DNA of 64,000 nt, from the NCBI RefSeq assembly GCF_026914265.1, contig NC_069135.1:575001-639000 (forward strand), given 5' to 3'. Each line of letters begins with the position of its first letter. Within the stretch, counting starts at the first letter, position 1. Shown here one piece after another: positions 1-12,718 of this stretch. The notes under the pieces are model-generated. The model had not been told where the DNA came from. It made no database searches and was given only the letters and a program-made list of their open reading frames with translations. Source of the stretch: Mya arenaria. Its lineage: Eukaryota > Mollusca > Bivalvia > Myida > Myidae. The translations under genes were made by a program, and so were the position numbers.

Positions 1-147
1 CTTTACTGTGGTAAGGCGCATATATGGGGCAAGTCTTTTAATTGTTCCTAAAATTATTGTTCAATTATACCCAGTGTTATCTGTTTAATACTAAAACTAT
101 TGTTTCATCATGTTAGTATGCTAACCTTTCTTTTACAGAAAGCAAGA

Positions 148-1363
148 ATGTTTGTGTGGCCACTTGCAGCGCTGTTACTCGTTGTCGTAGCAGGTGAGAC
201 TTTAATTAGCATACTAGTAATTGGACATACTCTATATGTAATCGTTCATGTTCGGTTTCGGTTAAGTCAAAAACGTGTCCTTATAAATATTACAATGTTA
301 AGGTTAATCTTTGGTGAAAATGTAAAGCTTCCTCACGATTTCAAAAAGGGACACGTTTGGGAATAATACGAAATCAAACCTGAACTTTAAACTCTTTAAT
401 ATTATTGACAAGTCTATGCACATATGATGTTCTCAGGCAGCCTGATAGAAAAAATGAGGCATGGGATGGATCACATGAAGTAACCTTCTCTGTTACCTTT
501 CCTTCACCTACAGCTGATGATTGCGACTTCACAGCAACGATCCAGTGCTCCAGTCATGGCTACAGGTATGCCGAATGTATCGTCCCGGGAGGATACGACT
601 TCGCCATTATCACAGTGAGTACCATCCAGCTTGAACTATTTTAACTGTCTAGGTATGCTGTACCCAAAAGTTTTAGCTTTATTAAGTGGTTTTAAGTGTA
701 TCAAACATAACTTCCTTCACACTTACCAAAATACATATAGCATTTTCTTTGCACTGCAATACTTAGATTATATTCCTCTGATACTCAGTACCATCGTGGT
801 AGACTGCATATGTACGTCATTCGTTTAGTTTATCATATTAACTACATTGCTTAACGCTAGTGGTACAATTGAAAGTCGACTGGACCGTAAATGAATACTT
901 CAATAAGTGTTTATAGGAAACAAATGTGTCGGCGATGGTAGGCAAACCTAAATATATTTGAAAATCATATATCATGAACTTTTGAGGTAAAAGCGCACCT
1001 AAGTTATAACATACACAAGTGTTTCTTATAATCTGTATACAGGTTATCAACAGATTGTCCCGCTCCAGTTGTACACTGGGGAGTAGCTATGGTTACCGGA
1101 ACGGGAGGCTTTGGGTTGACCGTGGCTGCCGGGCTGTGTTCTCCGTATGTCAATGCCGGAAGTTAGTCTCCATGAACTGCGACAGTTTGGGCTACACGTT
1201 CAAGAGCTGCCCTGTGCCAGGTGCCGCCGACGTTACCAAGATCGCATTGAAGAGTAAAGGGTCAAGGTCACCCTGCATGTTGAATACAAGTTTTGGACGC
1301 GACAGTAAATCGATATGGGTAGACAGAGGGTGCAGAGCGACATTTGACGTCTGCTACGAGTAG
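148..1363 (+). CDS. Secreted two-repeat DUF3011-type cysteine-rich protein, copy 1 (3 exons)
   Basis: Exons 148-193, 514-614 and 1043-1363 (46, 101, 321 nt) join in frame through GT-AG introns into 155 aa. Exon 1 encodes a signal peptide starting MFVWPLAALLLVVVAG; a 3' splice site (AG at 137-138) lies just before the ATG, so a noncoding 5' exon is likely. The mature part has two repeats with the same spacing, C-x7-C-x9-C-x21-C-x18-C-x6-C, each ending in the WVDRGCRAxF signature I recall as typical of Pfam DUF3011. All 12 cysteines are paired in number, which suggests a secreted, disulphide-rich fold. Exon 2 plus the start of exon 3 form repeat 1; repeat 2 is wholly inside exon 3. DUF3011 has no settled function; bivalve proteins with it are sometimes labelled lectin-like (from memory, uncertain). 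The three related copies at 13.4-28.6 kb have the same exon sizes. Confidence 0.85.
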
Positions 1364-2585
1364 AAAAGCCCACGTGCAAAAATGATTCTGTGCATGCATT
1401 GTACATTCTAATTACTACAAAACGCTTGTAATCTGACGTCGCACCTTATTGTATTTTTGTTCGTCTAACACTACCATATGTTCACCCATTGTAAACGAAG
1501 TTACAGTCTTTTTAATTCCGGCGATAGTGATATACAACATAATAAACATATATTCAAACGTTAACAATGGACGCAAACCATATATAAATTATTTACAAAC
1601 AGCAGAAATATTCTAGAACACAAAGCATACATATATATAATGGTATGGATAGGAGAGAGTATGCATATTATACAAGCAACTGTGTCTTAAAAGTATTTGA
1701 AAGAAAACAAAATCACAAATATACGGTGGGAAACCTAGGTCAGACTTTACTAACAGAGAAAACAACGGCAAAATACACGACTTCGGATGTGTCTACTCAT
1801 TATTACATGCCTTATTTCTTTTAATCAACACATGCCAGGCTTAACATGCTGGATCTGTTTCATTTTCACAGCGTGGTTTGTACTCCTACAACGTATATTT
1901 TCATTCCACCGAACACATGGTGGTGACGTTCGACAAATTATATTTGTAATAAGAAACGTAATAATGTTTAGTTCACAAGTTTCCATATATGGCATTGCGG
2001 CGAAGAAGAAATAGAAACAGTGTTATCTTGCGTGCAAATAAGTCAATTGACCGTGGATATTTATTTAGTGGTGTCTGATCTTCATAATTGTGTTTAGCCT
2101 GGCTTTCACTATCACCATTCATTCAGATCTCCTCGGCTATTTTCCATCGAAAAGAACATCGAATGTATATGGACGGTTAACAATGCCAAAACTCTTTTCA
2201 TTTTAACTACACTTCAAGTAGATCAACTGAAAGAAATTTCAGTTCAAGACGTCCATATGTTGTGAAGGCATTTACGCCTTGTCCAATTTATCAACTGAAC
2301 ACTTCGACAAGCAGCAAACATCCATTCGTAGTGTTGTTGTATTAATAACACACTAAAATGTATAATCGTTTAATGTGTTTGGTTCCTTAGTATATTATGA
2401 TTTGCTTACATGAAAGGTTTAGGAATGGTTTCAATGATGATTTAATATTGCTTTACTTTAATGGCAATATTAATCTCAATATCTTTCTTTTTCGATATTA
2501 TGCAGGCGGAATTGTATATGTTTAATAAAAAAAGTCACAGCTGTTGTTATTGCATAATCCAATACCAGGGTGAGGAATCACTTGA
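1364..2585. other. Intergenic, no gene recognised
   Basis: The first 70 bases resemble the 3' flank of the other DUF3011 copies and are probably 3' UTR. Beyond that I see AT-rich sequence without a convincing gene. The stretch around 2130-2180 looks like a dispersed repeat, but I cannot name it. Confidence 0.4.
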
Positions 2586-2589
2586 CTTA

Positions 2590-2894
2590 AAGATGCACTC
2601 TCACAGATTGAGCGTTTTGACAGCTTTTTGTGTTTATTTGTCTTGGGACGAGCCACCTTTTGCGAAAATCCAGGGAAACCAGTTATATAAGACTGCTGAC
2701 AAAACATTTGCAGATTTTTATATTTCAGTTCGAAAATTGATGTTTTATGCATTTTTCTTAAACCGTTAGTAACGGTTTAAGCCATAAAACTTTAATTTTC
2801 GAACGGAAATATGAACATCTGCGATCTGATCTTTTGTCAGCAATCTTATATCATTGGTTTGCAGATATTTACGCAAAAACTTGCTCTTTCCAAG

Positions 2895-2927
<33 letters not shown>

Positions 2928-2955
2928 TAAATTTGTGAGAGTGCAGCTTTAAAGG
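2590..2955. mobile_element. Palindromic MITE-like foldback element
   Basis: The left end carries TGCACTCTCACAGATTGA and the right end TTGTGAGAGTGCAGCTTTAA, an inverted pair. The arms stay complementary inward to a centre near 2771 (AACCGTTAGTAACGGTT). A run of about 38 A lies in the right arm at 2887-2925. Partial relatives with the same CTCTCACAG/CTGTGAGAG ends occur at 14230-14310, 16500-16725, 23445-23565, 28000-28080 and 29540-29740. No coding capacity, so it is non-autonomous; superfamily unknown. Confidence 0.7.
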
Positions 2956-5210
2956 GGTGACCCATGCGAGAGCCCCTTTAAATCACGTGATTCCTCACCC
3001 TGAATACGCATGTGAACAAATATATAAATATATTCTAACAGTATATGCAGTGCTGAAAAATGATTTCACGTTAGAATGTTATTTGAATACGTAAGTTAAA
3101 CACTACATAATTATACAATTAACAAACGCTTAAATTTATATTACTTACATGAACGAGTATGCATAAATACAAACTGATGAAACATACAGGCTCACGCATA
3201 TTCATACATGCAATTTTTATGGATTTGTCAGAAATTATGCTATTGTTTTATTTTGGTTTTGCTTTGCTAGCGATATTCTTATACGACAAGTTACAAATAA
3301 ATGCCACATATTTCTCAGTTGTTTATTATAACATATAAGTGGACGTTTAGAGTTAATCTTCTAAAACCGAATAGTTTTTTGACAATAAAAGGTAAATCAT
3401 ACTGGTCAAAAACAATCTGTAGGAAAATATAAAATAGTAAGAACATAATTATATTGGAAATTACATACTGTTTTAAAGGCGTGAGTTTAACTATAAGAGA
3501 GACAATTACACTTCTAAAACAATATATCGCACAAACTTTCAACTTAAATGTTTGAAACCGTACGGATTTTTTTACACAAAATATGATCACGTGCGTTTAT
3601 TCACTCGCCAATTATGGAAAAATAATGCCTAGCATGCGCCGGCTAATATCGCATAATGCCGCAAATAGCCACATATTGACCTCAAAAACGTGCCATTTTT
3701 GTTATTATTGTGTTACTATATATAGTAACATACGTATTAATGTCAAAAATGTGTGTTTTCAGTCCGTTATAGTGGTGTAGTAAAACGCAAAAACCGGGCG
3801 TTATCGGTAGAAAACGTGCATTATTCAGTGGATTCACGTGCCGTTAATGACCGGCTTTTTGTTTTAACGCTAACAGGGCCCGCATCATAACAATGGACGC
3901 TGAGCGACCTGGTTTCTGGCCGAAAGTGGGTCAACTTTTGCACAAAATAATGTTCAACATATATACTGTATACAAATATTAATGGAATGAAATAAACCAC
4001 ATTTAACTTACATATTTTCTTCTGAGTTGTCTTTTTCTGGCTGGTTAATGTGTGTTTACTAGAATGTTGTTTGATCTTTTGTTTTTAAAGCTCTAAATTA
4101 AGTCTCAAACGTTTAAATCCTCCCGATTAAAGTAATTTCTGCCGATTTTATTCATAGCAAACGACTTACATGGATATGATCCCATTACGTGGTATGCAAT
4201 ATATTAAGAATTTGCAAATATTTCTTTTCTCTGGTGCTGAATATGATGAACTCAGTAAACATTTTAACAAAGTTTTCCGGTTTAAATTAGTTGCCAAAAC
4301 ATAGACATGTTAAAAGTAGAAACATATCGGTAATTAATAGATTACCCGATAGGTATTGTGTGTAAATTATCCAAGTAATCCAGTTTATTACTAAAAAAAA
4401 CACCTTCCAATCGACTGAACACTAAAAAAATGGCATTAAAACAAATATGAAACTGTCGATTAATGATGCGGCCCTTATCGAGCGTAGTGTAAAACTTTTT
4501 GAAGGCGTCACAGAGTACATGCTATGGAGGTTATTCTGTTTTTTGCATTTTCGTGACATTTAACATTTTTTAAACAAAAAAGTAACTCATGGTGTATATT
4601 TGATGGAATAACAGCGATAATACACCGTTTTTCGGTCGTTACCTTCTGCAAGGGCCCTTTAAATAGTTAACAACCCTCGTGCTACGCACCCGGGCTTTGC
4701 AGGTGGTAACAACACCAAAAAGGTGTATAAACCCTATATTGACGGCAAGCAAACGGTAAAATAACAAAGGTAATCTTTATGGCATATGGCATGAAACGAA
4801 GGTGTCTTTAATGCATTTATAGCATAGATTCTGGATGCAAAACTCATGAGGTCTTACAATCGGAAAAAGATTGAAATTCTGTATTTGTCATGAATATGTG
4901 GAATGTAGAGAAAAACTTTGAAATCAAATATTTTTCGAATTTCCGAAACAGACTGCATACATATACCACGGTACAAACTTTGTGAAAAAGTTATCTATTT
5001 ATCACAAATGCCAGGTTCTTTTTGTTTGTTATATATGGAATCCGACAATAAACAAATATTCACTTTAAGAAAAGAAAACAAGCTCTTTGAGAATAATTTC
5101 TAAATCTCCACAAAGCATTTAAAGAATTGCTGTACGAATATGGCTCCTAAAAGTGCAATTCAAAGTGGCCTTATGTCCGAGACATCGTTATGGACAAAGT
5201 CAGAAGCCTC

Positions 5211-5213
<3 letters not shown>
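2956..5213. other. Intergenic, no gene recognised
   Basis: AT-rich sequence with only short chance ORFs. A segment near 4660-4700 (CCCTCGTGCTACGCACCCGGGCT) looks like part of a dispersed repeat. Nothing else is supported. Confidence 0.4.

Positions 5214-5248
<35 letters not shown>
5214..5248. repeat. (TC)n microsatellite
   Basis: About 17 uninterrupted TC dinucleotides. Confidence 0.95.
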
Positions 5249-5250
<2 letters not shown>

Positions 5251-6547
5251 AGAAATCATTCCTAGTATTTTAATCATACTGTTAATTCATCTGTAACATC
5301 ATGGTTGTGGTTTCAAGATTTGTTATATTAACAATTTGAAAGAAAAATACAATACGCTTTGACGTTTTTGTGTAATATTATCACTTTATAAATCTACAGT
5401 CAGGTGCAAACAGTTATATCGACCATTTTGTCAATTGTGAGTTTTGTTAGAAAGTTTAGCAATACCTGTTAATTTTGATATTGTTGAAAAAATGTTTTAT
5501 CAGTTTCTAGAAAGTATGTCATTTTAAAGCCAATACTGTTTATATCATCAATCATGTAATGGGTAAAATATCGCTTAAGTGTCATCTGAAATTTAGTTGC
5601 GAAATATTTAATATGACAATGAGCATAACGGTGGTGAAGTAAGTCCTGTTTTCTACACTTGCCTGATAGGAATATGTGTTATGTTTATGCGGCTTCGCAG
5701 ATCCCACCTCCATTATTTTATAGATCGCCTAAATTAAACAATAATACATTCGGAGTTTGCATTTATTTTACCTTCTTACATCTTCCTTTTCGACTCAGTC
5801 ACTGTGAAGTAACGTGATATTTTGGCGCGAAACTATAACCTGAATTAGATCAGTGTCCGCATAAGTGAATAGTCACGAAATTACGTGAACACTTGATTTT
5901 CAATCGCTTCAACTGGTATGAATTTACTTCGTTTAGAATAAAATAACAGAAATGGACCTAACTTTAAAAACGCTTGAGTTATTTATTGACAAAGCAACAA
6001 ATTGCTGGGGTATTATTGTTACTTAAGTTTGTTTTTATTTGTATTCACATGATAGCATCGTACATTTTGCTAAAATGATTGTGTTCCGTCGTCCAGTACG
6101 TTTATATGCTAATATTATTATGCCATGAACTAAACTGATTTACACTGTATTTTGGTGTTATATGTTCACCGCCTTTCGTCATCCAGAAATAAGATAAGTA
6201 ATATGATTTATTTTAAAATATACAATAAAGCTGGATAGGTCGCCATATTGGACATGTTTTCCTCACATTGATGTGCGAGTACTGCTTTTTACGACACTTG
6301 TTGCTATCCAAGAATTCAATTGACAAGTAAGGGGGTGGCATTTTGTATATAAATACGTATTCTCCAATAGATTACTTTACCCACCTCTGAAAAAAACAAC
6401 CTCCTAAAACTGACCAGGCGGAGGCAGGCTCCCATTTGCACTGTGTTGACAGCATCCTCAGCAGTCAATTACGTGTATGCGCATCGACACAGAAAGAAGA
6501 CGTGTTGTGCAAAATTTATTGGTTGTCTTCAATTAAATGGAATCATC
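5249..6547. other. Intergenic, no gene recognised
   Basis: No ORF with family resemblance, no splice-linked exons and no RNA gene seen. Confidence 0.4.
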
Positions 6548-6935
6548 GTGTGATAACGAAGACAGTTCATTGGCGAATATATAAGTGTGAACACGAAGAC
6601 TGTTCATTGGCGAATATACAATCGTGAACACGAAGAGAGTTCATTGGCGAATATATAAGTGTGAACACGAAGACAACTCATTTGTGGATATATAAGTGTG
6701 AACATGAAGACAGTTCATTGGCGAATATATAAGTGTGAACACGAAGACTGTTCATTGGCGAATATATAAGTGTGAACACGAAGACTGTTTATTGGTGGAT
6801 ATATAAGTATGAACACGAAGACTGTTCATTGGCCCACAAATAGGTGCGAACACGAAGACTGTTCATTGGCCCACAAATAAGTGAGAGCACGATGACTGTT
6901 CATTGGCCAACAAATAAGTGCGAACACGATGATGG
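6548..6935. repeat. 37-bp tandem repeat (minisatellite), about 10 units
   Basis: Unit reads GAACACGAAGACTGTTCATT followed by GGCGAATATATAAGTGT. Starts at 6589 and 6626 show the 37-bp period. Units at the right end are diverged (GGCCCACAAATAAGTG). Not in a gene. Confidence 0.9.
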
Positions 6936-7934
6936 ATTTGGGAGAAAACTTCTCGTCTAATTAACCCCTGGATTTATAAATATATCTGCATCTGCCTTCA
7001 ACAAACCATGTGGGGTTTTTTCACGTGTCTTTAGTTATTCTGTTAAATACGCAGTTATTAATATATTTAAATTTCTGGGAAAGAAGTAAAGATTGCTGTC
7101 AAAGTAACTATTCAATAATACAATTAGTTATTATTTCAAAGTCAGTATGGAACCCGCTAATAAACTAGTTCGCTAATAGCTCCATTGACCTTAGTGCTAT
7201 ATTTTTATAACTGGTGAGCCTTACAATATTGGTAGAATTTTTCTTTTCCTAAAAATATAACCTTTTTAAAATGATAGCAAAATAATATTGGAACACCAGC
7301 ATCAAGAATATCATATATTTGTGTACCGGATACATTTATTGGTACTTATTAAATTCAGGACGGTCGCCTAAATCGCAAATACCTACTGCACTTGACTGTA
7401 GATCATAAAAAGCATTATTGTTGGCATTCCGAGTTTCAATGGGTTCAATGAGGGGCTTTATTTGTACGAACAAGATACATTACTTCCATATTTAAATAAA
7501 CCGCGTGTCTGCACTTCAACAGTTGAATGAAAATACACTGTTAAACAGGTTTCCACAAGCAAATCGTATGCATAATTTCAAACAACATGTTAAGTTAAGG
7601 TCTAAAGAAGCCAACTTATTGAACGTATAAACTGCAAACTATATCTTACCCTTCATGTCTTCGTACTTAAGAGTATTGCTAAAACTTAAAATATATCGCA
7701 CTTTGTCATATCAGTGTGTGTGTGTGTGTGTGTCACTGAAAACATAGACACTACTATAATCAAATAACTGCAGTGTATTGCCTATATGAGCCGTGCTTGC
7801 TTCATTGCGCAAGAACGATATCACTTTTGCCATTCACTTAACTAATGTAAACATATGTATTGACAGCTTTTAAAGGATTTTACATAGTGTATGATGATAA
7901 ATACTTCTCTTAAGTCATATGGACATCGAATATC
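6936..7934. other. Intergenic, TLR 5' flank
   Basis: Contains a (TG)n tract at 7714-7732. I cannot point to a firm promoter. It presumably includes the Toll-like receptor 5' UTR and perhaps a noncoding exon. Confidence 0.4.
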
Positions 7935-10214
7935 ATGGTTTTACTTCTGCTGTGTTATTCGTGCCTTCTTGTTATCTCAGGAACACAGGATGTCACGTGT
8001 GGAGCTGATTGCAGTTGCCATGGTTATACGATGGCATGTTCAGGTGAAAACCTTCCAACATATTTACCGTGGAATATCACAGAGATATTCCTTCAGGATG
8101 TGGACTTTAAAGAAGTTGCGAAGCACTTTCAATCTCAACCACAAGAATGGTCAGCAATAACACGCCTCACCTTACAAGCGACCTTCAGCAAGGAAATTGT
8201 ATCAGGAATGTTTACCGTCTTTAAGGTTCTAAACTATCTAAAAGTCGAAGGAGACGCATTCAGCAACATAACTGATTCTGCTTTCGTTGGCCTCGATACT
8301 GTAGAAACTTTGGATCTCTCTGCTAATGGGAATTTATTGTATGATTCAGTTGCCAAGGCTCTTTGTTTTGTGAACAACGGAATCCATGTGCTATCAAATT
8401 TAAAGATGTTAAATATATCATGGATAGGAAGGAAATATTTCGAGCCGGTGAACATGGATTTTAACTTCTTTGTTAGTTTGTCAAGCGGAAAAAGACTGAA
8501 GCAACTCGACATATCTCATATTAACCTCGCTGTTTTAGACATAAGGAACTTTTACCCTTTGTGTGACAATGGTCTAGAAACCCTTGTTTTGGAATTCGCT
8601 GTGTTTTCCTCTGTTGGCTATTACTACATTCCCGGTAAAGTGTGCCTACGTTTGAAATCACTCAGTTTCGAAGGATCATTCTTTGCAAGTGGAGCTCTGA
8701 ACTATATTTCATTACTATCCCAATTTCATTGCAGACATCTCGTATTCTATAACACTGTAGCAGAGCTAAATGTGAAAAGTGTCTCTGACATTGAGATGAC
8801 AATTAGCCACCCAGACCGACAGGTTATTCTGGATTTCTCGGAGTGTCCTATGCAATTTCAAAAGATAATCTACGCTAACAACAAGTTGAAGTTTGCAAAT
8901 ATAACGGTTCTTCTTCATCGAACAACTGCATCGACTCTACAATATCTAGACTTTTCCGACAACCTTATAGAGTACATATCCCCAGAGAGTTTGGCGCCAT
9001 CAGTGAGTTTACGTTTACTTGATATTTCGAAAAATAAACTACAAAGCATGAATCAAATGTACCCAGAAGATTTTAAGCGATTATTGCTACCACTTACACA
9101 GTTAAAAGAGCTAAAAATGTCAAGCAACAGATTGGAAAACTTACCGACAAATTTTCTGTCTGGCAATTCGCATTTGATGCGTATAGATTTGTCAAACAAC
9201 ATGTTAAAAGAAATACCTTTCGGCATAAATAATTTGGATATGTTGCAAGTAATAGACTTATCTAGAAACAACTTCAAAATCATAGATGCATATACACTAC
9301 AATTGCTCCAGAGATTAAGTACAGTTTTCGTTGATCTTCGCGATAATCAATTAGATTGTGGATGTGAATCAACTGAACAGAAATTGATCGAATGGTTAAA
9401 AGATAATGCAAGGAAGGGAGAAGTAGCTAGTTTCTACTGTGACTATGAAGATAAAAGACTTGATATAGCTCTTGAATCTTCAGTAAACGATATACAAAGA
9501 GACTGCATGATGAAGGTTGTACGCACAGTTCTTGCTGTGACCATTCCAAGTTGTATAGCTATCTTGTCCTTGTTAGTGATAACAATTATTGTGTTTCGAA
9601 GGCGCCGTTTGAAACGAAGGGCCTTATTGGATGTTATAGAAAAGATCAGGAAGGGTGAATTCACCAACGATTTCTTGACCTTCCTTTGCTTTGCCAGCGA
9701 CGACACAGAGGTTATTGAAAGAGACGTGTATCCACATTTAAATTCAAATTTTAAGGATATCATTGGCGTTGACAAGGAGTTCGTTTGCAAAGGAGACTTT
9801 AATTTCCGGCCGGGATTTCGGATTTTGGACGAGACCGAGAAATGCGTAGAGAAATGTTCTGTGATAGTAGCAGCTGTTTCAAGAACTTTCTGTCAACGAC
9901 ATTGGTGTGAGAAAGAATTGCTTCAAGCCGTCAACAGCGGCAAACCGATTGTACTGCTCATGCTAGAGAAGGTTGATAAAAAGTTAATGCCGCCTGTTAT
10001 AAATCGGTTCTTTGGAACATTGGTTCATGCATCCTTGATAAATGATGGAAAAGAAACCAAGCTGGTTCCTGACTGGCGCGTCCTGTGTAACGCAATCCTT
10101 GAGTTAGCTGGAATAGAGTCTGCTAAAATATCAGCGCGCCAGGATATTTCGAATGAAATACCAGTTAATATTAATTTCAGTGATTTAACCGATGATCACA
10201 TTGAGATGCATTAA
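7935..10214 (+). CDS. Toll-like receptor, intronless coding region (759 aa)
   Basis: A type I membrane pattern-recognition receptor. In order: signal peptide (about residues 1-16), LRRNT-like cysteine cluster (C22, C26, C28, C35), a long leucine-rich repeat ectodomain with clear LxxLDxSxNxL units near residues 120, 360, 390, 415 and 440, one LRRCT cap from about 473 (DCGCES), a membrane span near 529-550 followed by a basic stop-transfer run, and a cytoplasmic TIR domain near 577-725. The single C-terminal cysteine cap makes it a vertebrate-like single-cysteine-cluster TLR. TIR box 1 reads FLTFLCFASDD rather than the usual YDAFVSYS form; box 2 keeps FRPGFRILDE; WCEKEL is typical of TIR domains. 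TLRs signal through MyD88-type adaptors to NF-kB (family knowledge). The start is chosen because it opens the signal peptide; an upstream ATG at 7891 is in another frame. The ligand cannot be inferred. Confidence 0.95.
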   Translation: MVLLLLCYSCLLVISGTQDVTCGADCSCHGYTMACSGENLPTYLPWNITEIFLQDVDFKEVAKHFQSQPQEWSAITRLTLQATFSKEIVSGMFTVFKVLNYLKVEGDAFSNITDSAFVGLDTVETLDLSANGNLLYDSVAKALCFVNNGIHVLSNLKMLNISWIGRKYFEPVNMDFNFFVSLSSGKRLKQLDISHINLAVLDIRNFYPLCDNGLETLVLEFAVFSSVGYYYIPGKVCLRLKSLSFEGSFFASGALNYISLLSQFHCRHLVFYNTVAELNVKSVSDIEMTISHPDRQVILDFSECPMQFQKIIYANNKLKFANITVLLHRTTASTLQYLDFSDNLIEYISPESLAPSVSLRLLDISKNKLQSMNQMYPEDFKRLLLPLTQLKELKMSSNRLENLPTNFLSGNSHLMRIDLSNNMLKEIPFGINNLDMLQVIDLSRNNFKIIDAYTLQLLQRLSTVFVDLRDNQLDCGCESTEQKLIEWLKDNARKGEVASFYCDYEDKRLDIALESSVNDIQRDCMMKVVRTVLAVTIPSCIAILSLLVITIIVFRRRRLKRRALLDVIEKIRKGEFTNDFLTFLCFASDDTEVIERDVYPHLNSNFKDIIGVDKEFVCKGDFNFRPGFRILDETEKCVEKCSVIVAAVSRTFCQRHWCEKELLQAVNSGKPIVLLMLEKVDKKLMPPVINRFFGTLVHASLINDGKETKLVPDWRVLCNAILELAGIESAKISARQDISNEIPVNINFSDLTDDHIEMH

Positions 10215-11271
10215 TGCAGGAATAAACTCAAAACGTTATTGTTAATATTTAAATACCCAGTAACCATATGCTCAAGTGCCATTAACAGTACAATGGGTAT
10301 GTGTCTTATACCCTTTTGCATATCGATTATACTTCATGGAGTGGGTACTGGAAGTCATATTTTGAAAATATTAACTTCCGGTGTTCACATGATGAAATTT
10401 AATCTAAAACTCATGAAAACAAACATGTTTATTTATTTTTATGTACTAAACACTCGTATGAAATGACATCACATGTATTTGATCTAACCATTTTATTTTG
10501 TTTGAAATGTCAAAGTGTTCCTCATAAACATTCATGCTCTACCGATAATGGAAGAATCGACTTGACGAGTATTATGTATAAAACAGTTTTAAATAATTTG
10601 GAAAGAAAAAAAATCCTCAAAAAATAATTAATTTGTATATTTTGTCTATCTTAAGACATTTTGAAGAGCTCAAATTTCTTTTGCGCGTCGATGTGGATTG
10701 TCTGGTCGGAAACGTCCTACAGTACATACCGTCATTCAACCAATATAGACAAATACAATAACCTATTGACCAGTCGCCAAAGAAATAACTGCTGCTTGTT
10801 GAGCTTATTAAGCGAGGTTTTTAATTTAATCCATTGGATAATGCAACCATGTTTTCTTTTACTTATTGATAAGAATATAAGTTTGTAATTTGTCAAATGT
10901 TTGTTTGATTGATAACTGGCTACCGGTCCATGGAACCAATACAGACCGATAAAAGCCTTATTTATTATATTCATATCATTTATTTAACGATTACATTTAA
11001 ATTTTAATCCATGTTAAGAACTTATTTAAATGAAACAAGACATTTGCATAGTGAATTCGGTGGTGATGAAGGCGACTGGAGTGAAAGCAATGGCACTGAG
11101 AGGGAAAGCAAGTAATAACAAAGACGAGTGGGGCAACAATGACGACGGAATCAGTAACCTCGGCGTCGGGAGGAGTAACAACGAGCGCCTGAGGAGTGAT
11201 AATTATGACAAGGATGCAATAAAAGCGTTATTGCCGACCAGAGAGGTAAACTTAGTGAAGGATATGGAAAC

Positions 11272-11313
<42 letters not shown>

Positions 11314-12718
11314 TGCCGTAATACTTATTCAGTATTTATATCTGCTTGCTTTAGTATAAATACATGTACAAGCAATCCTATTTGTGTACGTCTCGATGAT
11401 GTAACCTTTTTCTGTACTTTGTGGTATGTCATAAAACATTATTCACACTTCTACATGTACTACAACAATTAAAAGTTGTGATAATTTTAGAGAAAGACAG
11501 GTCCCGACGTTTGTTTAAGTTAAATGAGGTATAAAAATGTATTTTCTATATGTTTTTTTTGTACTTAAATGCACATAAAATATGGGTGTGTATAGATTAT
11601 ACAATGCCTCTAATGGGATACGAGATAAAAACAATCTAGGTAGGGCCTTGGTTGGGTTGTGATAACAAATGTCTTGTATCGCGCAAAATCCCCAAAACAT
11701 GTAATTTTATATCACCCCATCTCGATAAGTATATAAAAACATGTCAACCTCTACAACACTCTGCAATTTGCATCTAAGGTTTTGTTTGTGCATATTTTTA
11801 GCAGAGTTGTAGCCCTTGACTAAATTAATATTCAGCATATAGAACATGGAAGTTTAACACAAAAGTATTTGAGAAAGAGTCATAAACTTATACAAAGACG
11901 CTAATCTGCATTTGATGTTAGACTGTATGTGTTGTAGCGCAAAAGGGTTGAAGGTCAAAGTGACTGCTACTTAAATAGAAAAAAAAAACGATTTTTGCTT
12001 CGTATAAAACGATTCTGTTCAAATATGGTATGTAGGTTTCTTTCGAGGAGGGTAGTTTGGTACTGCCTTTTCATGCCCCTCCGTTTTGTTGTGCAACTAG
12101 CAATGTTAATGCACAGTCATCCACTATAAGTGGAATAATAGTCTGTGTTTCTGTGACAAAGGCGGGAAGTCATGGATCATCCTTGTTTAATGGTAGAGAT
12201 AAGCGCAAATCCTTTTTCTAGAAGAAAGCTATCACCATTCTCTTTCACCAGCTCTTCATTTCTTTGGTCCTTTACGCATGCAGTTGTAGCCTCAAAATCA
12301 TACACTATGCCTTGGGACTTCCAATATGTGTCAAGCCTTGTTTCAAAGGTGATTAAATGAGTACGTAGTATAGAATATTGGTCTGGTTAGATCCGGGGAA
12401 TAACCAGTCTTTAGGTATGACCAAAAAATGTCAGATATGAGTGTTTGGTTTCGAAAGTCAAAAAATAATCAGTGGTTTTAAACATATGAATTGCTGGCTT
12501 GTTTTTTTCAGGAAATGTTCATTTAATGAACATATGGTATCCATACAATTTCATTTGATAAGGTTAACATTCGCAAATGCCTGATGTCGAAACCGTAATG
12601 TCATGATATGAAATTACAACATTTTGCGTTTACATCTTTGTTAGTGCGTTTTGATGGATTACAGCATTAAACACAGCAGTCAATATTGAGATTTTCTAGT
12701 ATCATAATTGTAAGAATG
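10215..12718. other. Intergenic, TLR 3' flank and unassigned DNA
   Basis: Includes an (ATC)n tract at 11272-11312. An ORF at 11030-11359 owes its tail of isoleucines to that microsatellite and its composition is not gene-like. No other gene or RNA seen. Confidence 0.4.
11272..11312. repeat. (ATC)n microsatellite
   Basis: About 13 ATC/CAT trinucleotides. Confidence 0.95.

Noticed and set aside
148-1363. Recent horizontal transfer of DUF3011 from bacteria
   Set aside because: The genes have spliceosomal introns, a eukaryotic signal peptide exon and several diverged copies; any transfer would be old, and the sequence alone cannot show it.
11030-11359. ORF of 109 aa
   Set aside because: Its tail is translated ATC microsatellite and the rest has no family signal, signal peptide or splice support.
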